Assembly (NCBI GenBank): GCA_021801025.1
Contig: JAJYYK010000001.1
Location: forward strand, 124,001 to 188,000
Direction: 5' to 3'
DNA: 64,000 nt
Source of the DNA: Pseudomonadota bacterium
Lineage (GTDB): Bacteria > Pseudomonadota > Gammaproteobacteria > Burkholderiales > Sulfuriferulaceae
Below the pieces are notes generated by a model. The model had not been told where the DNA came from, did no database searches, and saw only the letters and a list, made by a program, of their open reading frames with translations. Positions within the stretch are counted from its first letter, which is position 1. Every line of letters begins with the position of its first letter. Positions 26,581 to 34,717 of the stretch are shown in pieces. The position numbers were made by a program, and so were the translations under genes.

Positions 26581-27357
26581 GGCAACGACGGATACATTGT
26601 CCCACCGCGCTCTCTTGATTTCGGCAAGAGACACCTGCCGTTCGTGTTTGTAATCAAAGTTTTCGTCCAGCAGCGCAACATACTTGGAGCGGCTAAGTGA
26701 CCACTGGTGGCTAGTCCCGTCAGAACCAACGAAAAAGTCGCCGACAGCATAAGTCGGGACTGAATGAGCGACATAAACGAAGGCGACCGATAAGACTCTT
26801 AAGACCAGTTCATTCAAGCGAGCGACTTCCTCCGGCGTTTCGTTGCCAGGAGTACGCCCGCTCTCAACTTGGGCAAGACGAACCTTCATTTGATTGAATG
26901 TCAGATGAACGTAATTTGATGTGGCGCCATAGATGCGGCCCGTTTCTTCGAGGAACGTAGCTCGCTCGGTGGCAGGAAGCAATGGGAGGTCAATGTTGTT
27001 CTTGATGGAAATATTCGGGGAATTGAGCTGCTCACGGAATGCTGCGAGTTTCTCTTCGACAGGCTGACGGTAGTTCTGCTGTTGAACAAAACATAACTTC
27101 AATGAAAGTTCGAGTAAGAACCTCAACTCGCGAAAACAGACATTGTGGATACCCTCTCGAACCATGAATGGAATGGCAACGGCACTCTCAAGATAATCGT
27201 CGGCTACGTATGCAAGGAAATGGCAGCTAGCGAATTCAGGATCGCGGGCGGTGTCCATTGCCAAGAACATTACGCCACGCAGGAAGTCCATACAGAGCGC
27301 CTCCGTATGAGCTACTTCGACGGCGACAGCAGACGGAACTTCTCGGCTCGGAATCAA
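26575..27357 (-). CDS. Cassette-encoded protein of unknown function, mostly helical
   Basis: 260 residues, not recognised with certainty. Almost entirely helical, with a central segment (FRELRFLLELSLKLCFV ... EKLAAFREQL) reminiscent of HEPN/DUF5677-type proteins, but catalytic residues cannot be assigned. No membrane segments. The gene sits between two short attC sites with its stop inside one of them. Confidence 0.75.
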   Translation of the reverse strand: MIPSREVPSAVAVEVAHTEALCMDFLRGVMFLAMDTARDPEFASCHFLAYVADDYLESAVAIPFMVREGIHNVCFRELRFLLELSLKLCFVQQQNYRQPVEEKLAAFREQLNSPNISIKNNIDLPLLPATERATFLEETGRIYGATSNYVHLTFNQMKVRLAQVESGRTPGNETPEEVARLNELVLRVLSVAFVYVAHSVPTYAVGDFFVGSDGTSHQWSLSRSKYVALLDENFDYKHERQVSLAEIKRARWDNVSVVAP

Positions 27358-27364
27358 CTTTGCC

Positions 27365-27428
27365 CCCTAACGTTCAAGGTAAGGGGCGCGCCGCTTTTGG
27401 CGCGTCCCGCTTGACCGCGGTGTTAGGC
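27365..27428 (-). repeat. attC site, short class (64 bp)
   Basis: Cores CCCTAAC and GTTAGGC; arms GGGGCGCGCCGC and GGCGCGTCCC. The DUF2726 frame reads 18 codons into it. Confidence 0.88.
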
Positions 27429-27895
27429 ATAAACGCTGATTGAATAGCGGCGTTGTCTGGAATTGATTTTGCCTGCCAGCGCACTATACGGACGTCGGCA
27501 GATGCCAATGCTTTATCTTTTTTTGCGTCGGCGGCCTGACGATCTTCCCTTTGGTGCGTGGCGTCATCAAGCTCGATGACAGCGACAATGCTTGAATCCT
27601 TGTTGCACACTACAAAATCAGCGCTCATGCGGTTGATGCGGTTAGACCATGCTTGATAGTTGTTACCTTTCTTGACTCCGAGCAGCCGGGAAAGTTGAAC
27701 CTGCGCGAGGATGATATGTTCAGGCAAAGCCTGGATAAGCCGGAAATAGAGGATTTGCTCGGGTTGGGACAAAGGCTTCTTGGCATAGAAAGGCCACACC
27801 TCATCACCGGCACCACCCTGAGACTTGGCTTTCAGGACAACAAGAATAACTATCACGGCGACGACAATAATCAACAGCAGAAAGATTGAATTCAT
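27374..27895 (-). CDS. DUF2726 protein with membrane anchor and attC-encoded tail
   Basis: 173 residues: one N-terminal transmembrane helix (about 3-23), then a DUF2726 domain (SQPEQILYFRLIQALPEH ... LSRLLGVKKG ... MSADFVVCNKDSSIVAVIELDDATHQ), a nuclease-like fold of unproven activity. The final residues PNTAVKRDAPKAARPLP are translated from the attC site, a tail seen repeatedly in integron cassette proteins. Confidence 0.88.
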   Translation of the reverse strand: MNSIFLLLIIVVAVIVILVVLKAKSQGGAGDEVWPFYAKKPLSQPEQILYFRLIQALPEHIILAQVQLSRLLGVKKGNNYQAWSNRINRMSADFVVCNKDSSIVAVIELDDATHQREDRQAADAKKDKALASADVRIVRWQAKSIPDNAAIQSAFMPNTAVKRDAPKAARPLP

Positions 27896-27923
27896 TTTTA
27901 TTTCTTCCCCTTGGTGAGCAAAT

Positions 27924-28039
27924 GCCTAACGTAAAAGTAAGGGGCTGGCCACGGGAACGTGAAGCGTAGTCCAACAGGTTCATGATAGCACAAAAAGAGG
28001 CATGATGATAGCCAGTTCCGCTTGACTGCAAGGTTAGGA
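27924..28039 (-). repeat. attC site, long class (116 bp)
   Basis: Cores GCCTAAC and GTTAGGA; blocks GTAAAAGTAAGGGGCTGGCC, GAAGCG and AAAGAGGCATGATG. It closes a second ORF-less cassette. Confidence 0.88.
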
Positions 28040-28143
28040 CGGTGTCTGGAGCTAATGCCGAATGCGGCAAAATTGCCACTGTAAAAAACGCCCACATTCA
28101 GCAAAGGGAACGTGTCCTCTTTTCCTTGATCGGTGGGTTAGGC
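28040..28143 (-). repeat. Body of an ORF-less cassette (copy B) with orphan core
   Basis: Homologous to 23712-23784. It ends in an isolated GTTAGGC (28137-28143) where copy A has a complete short attC, so the attC of the first cassette seems to be deleted down to its last core. Confidence 0.65.
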
Positions 28144-28152
28144 TTGGATGGT

Positions 28153-28527
28153 TTATTGATGAAAATGAACAAAACCAACCCATCCGTTTTTGTTGAGAGC
28201 GCCGAATGCAACAAAGCCAAGAAAGAACCAACCAGCAAAGAAAGGGATTGATCGTTTGAGAACTGGCAAAATACTCATTGATGGATGTTTTGCTGTACGC
28301 AGTATACGAAGTCTTCGCCGATATGGCTGAATTGCGGAATTCCACATAAGGATAATGAATATGAAGCTCATCCACGCATAGAACGGCGGATTTTCTGTGC
28401 TAACGCATGCGATGGCTAAGGTGAATGCCAATGCGCTAAAAACAGAATTGAGTAGTCTCGTATACCTCAGTGCATAGGGAACGGCGTCGTTGATGGTTTT
28501 CTTCACTGTAGGATGGTTAGGGTCCAT
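28153..28527 (-). CDS. First cassette: small membrane protein of unknown function
   Basis: 124 residues with four likely transmembrane segments (about 25-45, 47-66, 88-110). Not recognised. It is the cassette next to attI and therefore the best expressed from the cassette promoter at 28610-28638; its start codon lies about 12 bp from the attI crossover point. Confidence 0.75.
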   Translation of the reverse strand: MDPNHPTVKKTINDAVPYALRYTRLLNSVFSALAFTLAIACVSTENPPFYAWMSFIFIILMWNSAIQPYRRRLRILRTAKHPSMSILPVLKRSIPFFAGWFFLGFVAFGALNKNGWVGFVHFHQ

Positions 28528-28537
28528 GTTGGGAAAG

Positions 28538-28589
28538 TTCTAACGTAAAGTATCACCCAAATAAAACCTTAAATTTTTATTCAGGCAGG
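28538..28589 (-). other. attI region and junction with first cassette
   Basis: The core TTCTAAC (28538-28544; GTTAGAA on the coding strand of the array) is the boundary between attI and the first cassette. The flanking AT-rich stretch up to the integrase promoter should hold the IntI binding sites; these are not conserved enough to assign by eye. Confidence 0.65.
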
Positions 28590-28617
28590 TTGTTAATTTA
28601 ATTTCGATCAGTATAAT
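28590..28617 (+). promoter_or_regulatory. Predicted integrase promoter
   Basis: TTGTTA (28590-28595), 16-bp spacer, TATAAT (28612-28617), about 45-55 bp before the integrase start. No LexA-like CTG-N10-CAG site is visible over it, so SOS control, known for many integrases, is not supported here. Confidence 0.6.
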
Positions 28618-28638
28618 TTAATTTAAATCATCCTACAA
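28610..28638 (-). promoter_or_regulatory. Predicted cassette promoter Pc
   Basis: On the minus strand TTGTAG (28638-28633), 17-bp spacer, TATACT (28615-28610), pointing into attI and the array. Its -10 overlaps the integrase -10 on the other strand, so the two promoters should exclude each other. Confidence 0.6.
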
Positions 28639-28673
28639 AATAAATTTAGCACGACTCATTTTTGGATAATGCT

Positions 28674-29663
28674 ATGCCAGACGTACCTCAACCAACACCA
28701 TCTATCCAGCCACCTCGTTTACTTGATCAGGTGGTGGCACGAGTCCGAGTGTTGCATTACAGCATCCGTACCGAGCGTGCTTATCTCGACTGGATTAAAC
28801 GCTTTATTTTGTTTCATGGCAAGCGGCATCCCAAAGAGATGGGTGCATCTGAGGTGGAGGCATTTTTAACACATTTGGCAGTGGTGCGGCAGGTGTCGGC
28901 CAGTACGCAGAATCAGGCTAAGAGCGCGCTGTTGTTTCTGTACAAGCAGGTGCTGGGGGTGGAATTGCCGTGGCTGGATGACGTGACGCAGGCGCAGGCG
29001 CCCAAGCGTTTGCCGGTGGTGTTGACGCAGCATGAGGTGCAGTTAGTGTTGAGTCGTATGGATGGCACAATGTGGTTGATTGCCAGTTTGCTGTATGGCA
29101 GTGGTTTACGCATTATGGAGGCGTTGCGTTTACGGGTGAAGGATGTGGATTTTGCGCGGCGGGAAATTGTGGTGCGGGAGGGCAAGGGTTTTAAAGACCG
29201 GATGACCATGCTGCCGGATGCGTTGATTCAGCCGTTGAAAAGTCATTTGTTGAAGGTGCAGGCTTTGCACCATGATGATCTGGCTGCGGGTTTCGGTGCG
29301 GTGTTCATGCCTGCGGCTTTGGACAAGAAATACCCGAATGCGGGTAAAGAATGGGGCTGGCAGTATGTGTTCCCGTCGGTCAAGCTGTCGATTGATCCGA
29401 GCGCTAACGTGACGAGGCGGCATCACGCCGATGAAAAAACGGTGCAGCGCGCGGTGAAAAAAGCCGTTAAATTAGCCGGTCTGGTTAAATTGGCGACACC
29501 GCATACGTTTCGCCACAGTTTTGCGACCCATTTGCTGGAAGGAGGTTATGATATTCGCACGGTGCAGGAACTGTTGGGCCACAGCGATGTGTCCACGACG
29601 ATGATTTACACACATGTGTTGAACAAAGGCGGGCGCGGGGTGAGAAGCCCTTTGGATGCTTAA
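28674..29663 (+). CDS. intI: Integron integrase (tyrosine recombinase)
   Basis: 329 residues from ATG 28674; TTG at 28662 is an alternative. Core-binding domain with [22 protein letters not shown], then catalytic residues R146 ([12 protein letters not shown]), Lys in EGKGFKDR, H277-R280 ([10 protein letters not shown]), H303 (LLGHSDV) and nucleophile Y312 (STTMIYTHV). The extra segment [19 protein letters not shown] (about 217-235) is the patch unique to integron integrases and separates it from XerC/D. It is complete and looks active. It recombines folded single-stranded attC with attI. Confidence 0.97.
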   Translation: MPDVPQPTPSIQPPRLLDQVVARVRVLHYSIRTERAYLDWIKRFILFHGKRHPKEMGASEVEAFLTHLAVVRQVSASTQNQAKSALLFLYKQVLGVELPWLDDVTQAQAPKRLPVVLTQHEVQLVLSRMDGTMWLIASLLYGSGLRIMEALRLRVKDVDFARREIVVREGKGFKDRMTMLPDALIQPLKSHLLKVQALHHDDLAAGFGAVFMPAALDKKYPNAGKEWGWQYVFPSVKLSIDPSANVTRRHHADEKTVQRAVKKAVKLAGLVKLATPHTFRHSFATHLLEGGYDIRTVQELLGHSDVSTTMIYTHVLNKGGRGVRSPLDA

Positions 29664-29849
29664 CCCGGATGTCGCGTCGGGGTGTTCAAGGGTTGACGTA
29701 TTCAATCGGTTAATACCTTAAGCCGATAACAAGTTTGATATCGGCATGCTGAAGCGGTCAGCGCGCTCAACGAGCGTCACTGGGGGCAATGCGAACACCA
29801 ACCAGCAGATTGGAGAGTAACCTGATAGGAGACGGGCATTATGATTGAA

Positions 29850-29885
29850 CGACAAGCAGGCGGCGTGTTCTCCGCCCGCTTGTCG
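29850..29885. terminator. Perfect hairpin between intI and cspA
   Basis: CGACAAGC-a-GGCGG and CCGCC-c-GCTTGTCG are complementary over 13 pairs around an 8-base loop. Located between the convergent intI and cspA ends. It lacks a good T run on either strand, so a terminator or REP-like element are both possible. Confidence 0.55.
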
Positions 29886-29915
29886 TCATTGCGCTATGAA
29901 CAAGCGCGAAGCTGG

Positions 29916-30119
29916 TTAGGCAGCTTGAATATTGGAAGCTTGCTTGCCTTTGGCGCCCTGGGTCACTTCAAAGGAGATTTTTTGACCTTCTTTGAGTGAT
30001 TTGAATCCGTCCATGTTGATGGCGGAAAAATGTGCGAACAAATCTTCGCTGCCGTCATCGGGCGTAACAAAACCAAAACCTTTTGCATCATTAAACCATT
30101 TAACTGTACCGGTTGCCAT
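29916..30119 (-). CDS. cspA: Cold-shock protein CspA family
   Basis: 67 residues, single cold-shock domain with both RNA-binding motifs: KGFGFV (RNP1) and LFAHFS (RNP2). Starts [17 protein letters not shown]. Binds single-stranded RNA/DNA as an RNA chaperone. Preceded by a long leader region, as is usual for temperature-controlled csp mRNAs. Confidence 0.97.
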   Translation of the reverse strand: MATGTVKWFNDAKGFGFVTPDDGSEDLFAHFSAINMDGFKSLKEGQKISFEVTQGAKGKQASNIQAA

Positions 30120-30537
30120 GTGATTACTTCCTTCAAATATTGAAAAACGACAGAATGTCGTGGTTAAACTACAGACCTTACAGTCTTCTAGCCGTGATCG
30201 TTTTGATCAAGGCGTGGGCATTCGTTTTGGTGCATGACGTACATAATTACTTTTGTGCGCCGTACACCTTCACAATACGCTGCTTCGCTGTAGTGGTGCT
30301 GTGCGGTAACGAACACAGCAAAAATTGCTGTGAGAAGTGACCGCAGCCACCCCTACTCCTTCCAGCCATAGGCAGAAGGGAAAAATCCGTCACCATACAA
30401 AAAATTCAGACCGTCAGATCAACGCGAACTTTATGGCGATCATTCTATCACCATTTGTGATGTCGTGATGGATGAACAGCAATTCACTGATATTTCATAT
30501 GTCATGACGCGCCACGGTGATGGGGTGCTGGTACGGA
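30120..30537 (-). promoter_or_regulatory. Leader/promoter region of cspA
   Basis: 418 bp without a gene, upstream of cspA. It contains two perfect hairpins, ACGACA-gaa-TGTCGT (30147-30161) and CACAGCAA-aaa-TTGCTGTG (30314-30332). The first would lie close to the cspA start in the mRNA leader; long structured leaders act as thermosensors in E. coli cspA. The transcription start is unknown. Confidence 0.4.
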
Positions 30538-31260
30538 TCAAGCTTGCCAACCGTCGTGAATCAGGTGACGCACCGCTGCGCTGGCGAGCATGAGGCCAAA
30601 CAGCGGCGGCATGTAGCTGATGGTGCCATTGGTCGGGCGGGATTCATTGTCACCTCGTGGACGTGGTGGCAAGGGCGGTTCGTCGGAATACACCGTCAAG
30701 ACGCCCTGGGTGATGTCGAGTTGGCGCAAGCGGGTGCGGATTTGTCGGGCCAGGCCACAGCCGTGGGTGTTGCTGATGTCGGCAAGCTTGGCGCGGGTCG
30801 CATCCAGCCGATTTCCGGCGCCCATGCTGGAGGCGATGGGGATGTTGCGTTGTAGTGCGGTGGCAATCAGCGCGACTTTGCTGGGCACGGTGTCGATACA
30901 ATCAATTATATAATCAACGCCTTGCGGCAGGCTGTCTGCCATATTTTCCGGGGTGAGGAAAACTTGCAGTGTTTCGACGTGACAGGCGGGGTTGATGTCC
31001 GCAATGCGTGCGCGCATGACTTTGACTTTGGCTTGCCCCACGGTGGAATGCAGCGCGGGCAGTTGGCGGTTGATGTTGCTGGCGGCGATGCAGTCATTGT
31101 CCACCAGGGTCAGTCTGCCGATGCCTGCGCGCGCCAGTGCGTCGGCGCATTGCCCACCTACGCCGCCTAAGCCCGCTACCAGGATATGTGCTTGCGCCAG
31201 GCGTGCCAGCGCGTGGTCTCCCAGCAGGATGGCGGTGCGTTCAAATTGCTCATGGGTCAT
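30538..31260 (-). CDS. tcdA: tRNA threonylcarbamoyladenosine dehydratase TcdA
   Basis: 240 residues of the ThiF/E1-like family: ATP site LVAGLGGVGGQCADALARAGIG, VDNDCI, NINRQ, and DCIDTV. TcdA (CsdL) cyclises t6A37 to ct6A in tRNA. Last gene of the operon that begins with the protein kinase; overlaps hemW by four bases. Length is a little short of E. coli TcdA but complete. Confidence 0.93.
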   Translation of the reverse strand: MTHEQFERTAILLGDHALARLAQAHILVAGLGGVGGQCADALARAGIGRLTLVDNDCIAASNINRQLPALHSTVGQAKVKVMRARIADINPACHVETLQVFLTPENMADSLPQGVDYIIDCIDTVPSKVALIATALQRNIPIASSMGAGNRLDATRAKLADISNTHGCGLARQIRTRLRQLDITQGVLTVYSDEPPLPPRPRGDNESRPTNGTISYMPPLFGLMLASAAVRHLIHDGWQA

Positions 31261-32462
31261 GATGGCGCTCCCGAGGTCTCAGGTAAAAACAGTTGCAGTA
31301 AATCGTTGAGAAAACGCTGTCCATGCGGCGTTGGCGCGATGCGCTGCAAATCGCGCTGGATCAGACCGCGTTGTTCGGCTTGATCCAGACTGCGGGCAAG
31401 CAGACTGACCGGCATCCCGGTGCGTTCTGTGTATAAATCGGTGTCGAAACCTTGGGTGAGGCGCAAGGCGTTCATCATGAATTCAAAGCCCACGGCGGTG
31501 CGATCAACGACTTGTTCGCTGAGCAGGTGCTGGCCGGTTTCGGCACCGGCTTCAACTTTCTCCATGTAGGCACGGGGTTGGGGCACACGGTGTTGACGCA
31601 GGATGCGCTCGTGGCTGGAAAGTTTGCTGTGCGCGCCTGCGCCGATGCCGAGATAATCGCCGAATTGCCAGTAGTTAAGGTTGTGGCGCGCTTGTCGCCG
31701 GGGCAGCGCAAAGGCGGAGGTTTCGTAGTGTTCATAGCCAGCCTCTGCCAGTTGCGATTCAATCATGGCTTGCATGTCGGCGGCGGTGTCATCGTCCGGC
31801 AGGCTGGGGGGATTGAGGTAAAACGGGGTATTGGGCTCCAAAGTCAGGTGATAACAGGACAAATGCGGCGGTTGGTAAGACAGGGCAATGCGTAGCTCTT
31901 CAGTCACTTGTTTCAGGTTTTGTCCGGGCAGGGCGTACATCAGGTCCAGATTGAAATTGTCGAAGTGTTGGGCGGTAATGGCGATGGCTTGATGAGCTTC
32001 ATGGCTGCTGTGAATGCGCCCCAATGCGGACAGGTGCTGGTCGTTAAAGCTTTGTATGCCGAGCGACAGGCGGTTGATGCCCGCTGCACGGTATTCGGCA
32101 AAACGTTGCGCTTCGACCGTGCCGGGGTTGGCTTCCAGGGTAATTTCGGCAAATGGGTCGAGATGGGTCAGCGTGCGAACAGCGGTGAGCAGGCGGTCAA
32201 TGGCGGCAGAGGAAAACAGGCTGGGTGTGCCGCCGCCAAAGAAAATGCTGCGCACGGTGCGTCCCCAGATATGGGGCAAGGCGTGTTCCAGATCGCGGAT
32301 AAGTGCATCGGTGTAGCGTTGTTCGGGCAGGCCGTCTGGCGCGGTGTGTGAGTTGAAATCGCAATACGGGCATTTGCGCACGCACCAAGGCAGATGAATG
32401 TACAGCGACAAGGGTGGTGCGCTGGTGGGCGCGGGGGTAAGTGCGAGATGGATGGGCTTCAT
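31257..32462 (-). CDS. hemW: HemW, radical-SAM heme chaperone
   Basis: 401 residues. Radical-SAM cluster motif C27-x3-C31-x2-C34 (CVRKCPYCDF; HemW-type with Phe), GGGTPSLF, EANPGT and the HemW C-terminal domain with GFEFMMNALRLTQGF. Formerly annotated as oxygen-independent coproporphyrinogen oxidase; HemW lacks the extra Cys of HemN and inserts heme into respiratory proteins. Overlaps tcdA and rdgB by four bases each. Confidence 0.95.
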   Translation of the reverse strand: MKPIHLALTPAPTSAPPLSLYIHLPWCVRKCPYCDFNSHTAPDGLPEQRYTDALIRDLEHALPHIWGRTVRSIFFGGGTPSLFSSAAIDRLLTAVRTLTHLDPFAEITLEANPGTVEAQRFAEYRAAGINRLSLGIQSFNDQHLSALGRIHSSHEAHQAIAITAQHFDNFNLDLMYALPGQNLKQVTEELRIALSYQPPHLSCYHLTLEPNTPFYLNPPSLPDDDTAADMQAMIESQLAEAGYEHYETSAFALPRRQARHNLNYWQFGDYLGIGAGAHSKLSSHERILRQHRVPQPRAYMEKVEAGAETGQHLLSEQVVDRTAVGFEFMMNALRLTQGFDTDLYTERTGMPVSLLARSLDQAEQRGLIQRDLQRIAPTPHGQRFLNDLLQLFLPETSGAPS

Positions 32463-33058
32463 TCTTCGCCCAGGCGGATGATCATGCGGCGAAGTGCTTG
32501 TCCACGGTGACTGCGTTGATTTTTTTCGGCCAAATCGAGTTCGGCAGCGGTTTTGTCCAGTTCAGGCAACCAAAATAGCGGGTCATAACCGAACCCCTGT
32601 GTGCCGCGCGGGGCGTCCAGGATCATGCCGTGCCAGATGCCTTCGGTCATGATGGGTTGTGGATCGTCGGCATGGCGCAGATAAACCATCACGCAATAAT
32701 AATACGCACCACGTTCGATTGAACCGTAGAGTTGATTGATCAGATGTGCGTTGTTGCGTTGATCGCGGTGCGGTTGCGCATTTTCACCGGCGTAGCGAGC
32801 AGAATGCACGCCGGGTGCGCCGTGCAAAGCGGGCACACACAATCCGGAATCATCGGCGAGCGCCGCCAGGCCGGTGTGTCGGGCGGCATGACGGGCCTTG
32901 GTCAAACAGTTTTCGATAAATGTGGGGTGCGGTTCCCCGATTTCGGCCACGCCCAGGCTGCTTTGGGTGCATAACTGGTAATCCAGTGGCGCCAGCAATG
33001 CTTGCATTTCGACTAATTTGCCCGTGTTATTGCTGGCCAGGACAATGGTCTTGCTCAT
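32459..33058 (-). CDS. rdgB: XTP/dITP diphosphatase (RdgB/HAM1)
   Basis: 199 residues: [18 protein letters not shown] at the start, [11 protein letters not shown] (metal site), HSARYAG and GFGYDPLFW. Removes inosine and xanthosine triphosphates from the nucleotide pool. Overlaps rph and hemW by four bases, the common rph-rdgB-hemW order. Confidence 0.96.
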   Translation of the reverse strand: MSKTIVLASNNTGKLVEMQALLAPLDYQLCTQSSLGVAEIGEPHPTFIENCLTKARHAARHTGLAALADDSGLCVPALHGAPGVHSARYAGENAQPHRDQRNNAHLINQLYGSIERGAYYYCVMVYLRHADDPQPIMTEGIWHGMILDAPRGTQGFGYDPLFWLPELDKTAAELDLAEKNQRSHRGQALRRMIIRLGEE

Positions 33059-33780
33059 TCGCTTGCCAGGGACTTGCGTTGCGCGGCGATCAGTTGCTGA
33101 ATACCCAGATCGGCCAAATCGAGCAGTTCTGTTAATTGACTGCGTTTGAAGGGCGCGCCTTCAGCGGTGCCTTGTACTTCGATAAGCTCGCCATGCTCGG
33201 TCATGACCACATTCATGTCGGTGTCGCAGGCACTGTCTTCGGCATAATCCATGTCCAGCACGGCGGCGCCTTGCACCATGCCGACGGACACTGCTGCCAC
33301 AAAATGGCGAATGGGCGACACATTCAGCCCGCCCTCGGCGAGCAGTCGGGTAATCGCATCGTGGGCAGCCACAAACGCCCCAGTAATGGATGCTGTGCGG
33401 GTGCCGCCGTCCGCCTGGATCACATCGCAATCGATGCGCAGGGTGCGCTCGCCCAGCATGGTCAGGTCAATGGCGGAACGCAGGGCGCGCCCAATCAAAC
33501 GTTGAATTTCTTGCGTGCGGCCACTTTGTTTGCCGCGCGCGGCTTCGCGATCCATGCGGGTGGTGGTGGAGCGCGGCAGCATGCCGTATTCGGCGGTGAG
33601 CCACCCCTGGTTTTTGCCTTTCAGGAAATTGGGCACCGTATTCTCAATACTGGCTGTACAGATGATTTGGGTGTGGCCGCAATGGATCAGTACCGAACCC
33701 TCTGCATGGCGGTTGATGTGGCGGGTGAGCGTGATATGACGCAACTGGTGGGAGGTGCGTGAATCGGATCGGATTGTCAT
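33055..33780 (-). CDS. rph: Ribonuclease PH
   Basis: 241 residues: [30 protein letters not shown], the phosphate-binding [32 protein letters not shown], and VMVQ-like [16 protein letters not shown]. Phosphorolytic 3' trimming of tRNA precursors. Starts within the PP2C stop (4-bp overlap). Confidence 0.97.
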   Translation of the reverse strand: MTIRSDSRTSHQLRHITLTRHINRHAEGSVLIHCGHTQIICTASIENTVPNFLKGKNQGWLTAEYGMLPRSTTTRMDREAARGKQSGRTQEIQRLIGRALRSAIDLTMLGERTLRIDCDVIQADGGTRTASITGAFVAAHDAITRLLAEGGLNVSPIRHFVAAVSVGMVQGAAVLDMDYAEDSACDTDMNVVMTEHGELIEVQGTAEGAPFKRSQLTELLDLADLGIQQLIAAQRKSLASE

Positions 33781-34685
33781 GGTTTGGTCTCGGATAGTTT
33801 TTTGATGGTGTGTTGTATTTCACTGATGACACGCTCGACTTCGTCTTCATCCAAATCAGCGGCACCGGGCATGTAATTGCCCAATTGGGTAGTAAAGGTG
33901 GTATTCGACATTGCGACAGTAGTGATGGTGTTTTCATCGGTTTCGTCTTGTGATTCCCACACCATGGCAATGGCTGACAGATTGTCTCCGGTTGGGCCTG
34001 CGCTCCGTTCGGCATGATTCAAAAGAAATTCTACTGCATTATCCGGTGGGAGGCGAAACAGCGTGGTGGCGATTTGTTCATCGGTAACCTGAGTCCACAG
34101 GCCGTCAGTACACATCAGAATGCGGTCTTGCGGCATCAGCGGCATAGGGCGGGAAATGGTGATTTCTGGTGTGATACTCCCGCCAAGACTGCTATAGATC
34201 TTGTTGCGGTCTGGATGGGTATTGATTTCGCTCTCGGAGATCAGGTGTTCGTCGAGCATGAGTTGAATGGCGGAATGATCGCGAGTGCGTGTGACCAGGG
34301 CGTTGTCGCTAAACAAGTACAAGCGTGAATCACCCACGTGCGCCCACCAGGCGGTATCATCCTGAATCACGCACGCCACACAAGTGGTGTGCGGCGGTGA
34401 AGGCAGGTTTTGTTTGTTGACGCATTCATTAATGGCTTTATGCGCCTGTTGAAGGGCACTATACAGAAACCCGGATGGATTACGCAATTTTGGGTGTGCG
34501 TGACGTTGAAATGCCTCGGCAATAGACTTGACTGCCGCCTGCGCGGCAATTTCGCCGTGCTCGTGTCCACCCATTCCGTCAGCGATGATCATGATGAGTG
34601 CATCCCGGCTGTAAGAATAGGCCATCCGGTCTTCATTATTGGGACGACCACCTTGACGGCTGGATTGGTAGATTGAAAAACGCAT
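33777..34685 (-). CDS. PP2C-family Ser/Thr protein phosphatase
   Basis: 302 residues with the PP2C metal-site motifs: [36 protein letters not shown], and [12 protein letters not shown]. The last 60 residues are a polar tail outside the catalytic domain. It follows the kinase by 32 bp and should oppose it. Its stop overlaps rph, coupling signalling genes to RNA-processing genes. Confidence 0.95.
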   Translation of the reverse strand: MRFSIYQSSRQGGRPNNEDRMAYSYSRDALIMIIADGMGGHEHGEIAAQAAVKSIAEAFQRHAHPKLRNPSGFLYSALQQAHKAINECVNKQNLPSPPHTTCVACVIQDDTAWWAHVGDSRLYLFSDNALVTRTRDHSAIQLMLDEHLISESEINTHPDRNKIYSSLGGSITPEITISRPMPLMPQDRILMCTDGLWTQVTDEQIATTLFRLPPDNAVEFLLNHAERSAGPTGDNLSAIAMVWESQDETDENTITTVAMSNTTFTTQLGNYMPGAADLDEDEVERVISEIQHTIKKLSETKP

Positions 34686-34717
34686 TAAATTCCCTCTTGC
34701 TTGCCACGGTTCACAAA

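Larger units (their letters stand above)
23340..29663 (-). mobile_element. Chromosomal integron: integrase, attI and cassette array
   Basis: Integron integrase gene at 28674-29663 (+) faces away from a minus-strand array of cassettes. Seven attC sites with RYYYAAC and GTTRRRY cores separate genes that all share one orientation, and stop codons often fall inside attC. Products are mostly unknown or toxin-antitoxin pairs, as in sedentary chromosomal integrons. No transposon ends or resistance genes are seen, so this is not a class 1-type mobile integron. Left limit uncertain; decayed sites at 17.3-18.4 kb suggest a formerly longer array. Confidence 0.9.

Noticed and set aside
23590-28039. CRISPR array
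   Set aside because: The repeated sequences are long, unevenly spaced, have integron cores and separate genes; there are no cas genes.
28137-28143. Isolated GTTAGGC as a complete attC
   Set aside because: No matching left core or arms; treated as the remains of a deleted attC.
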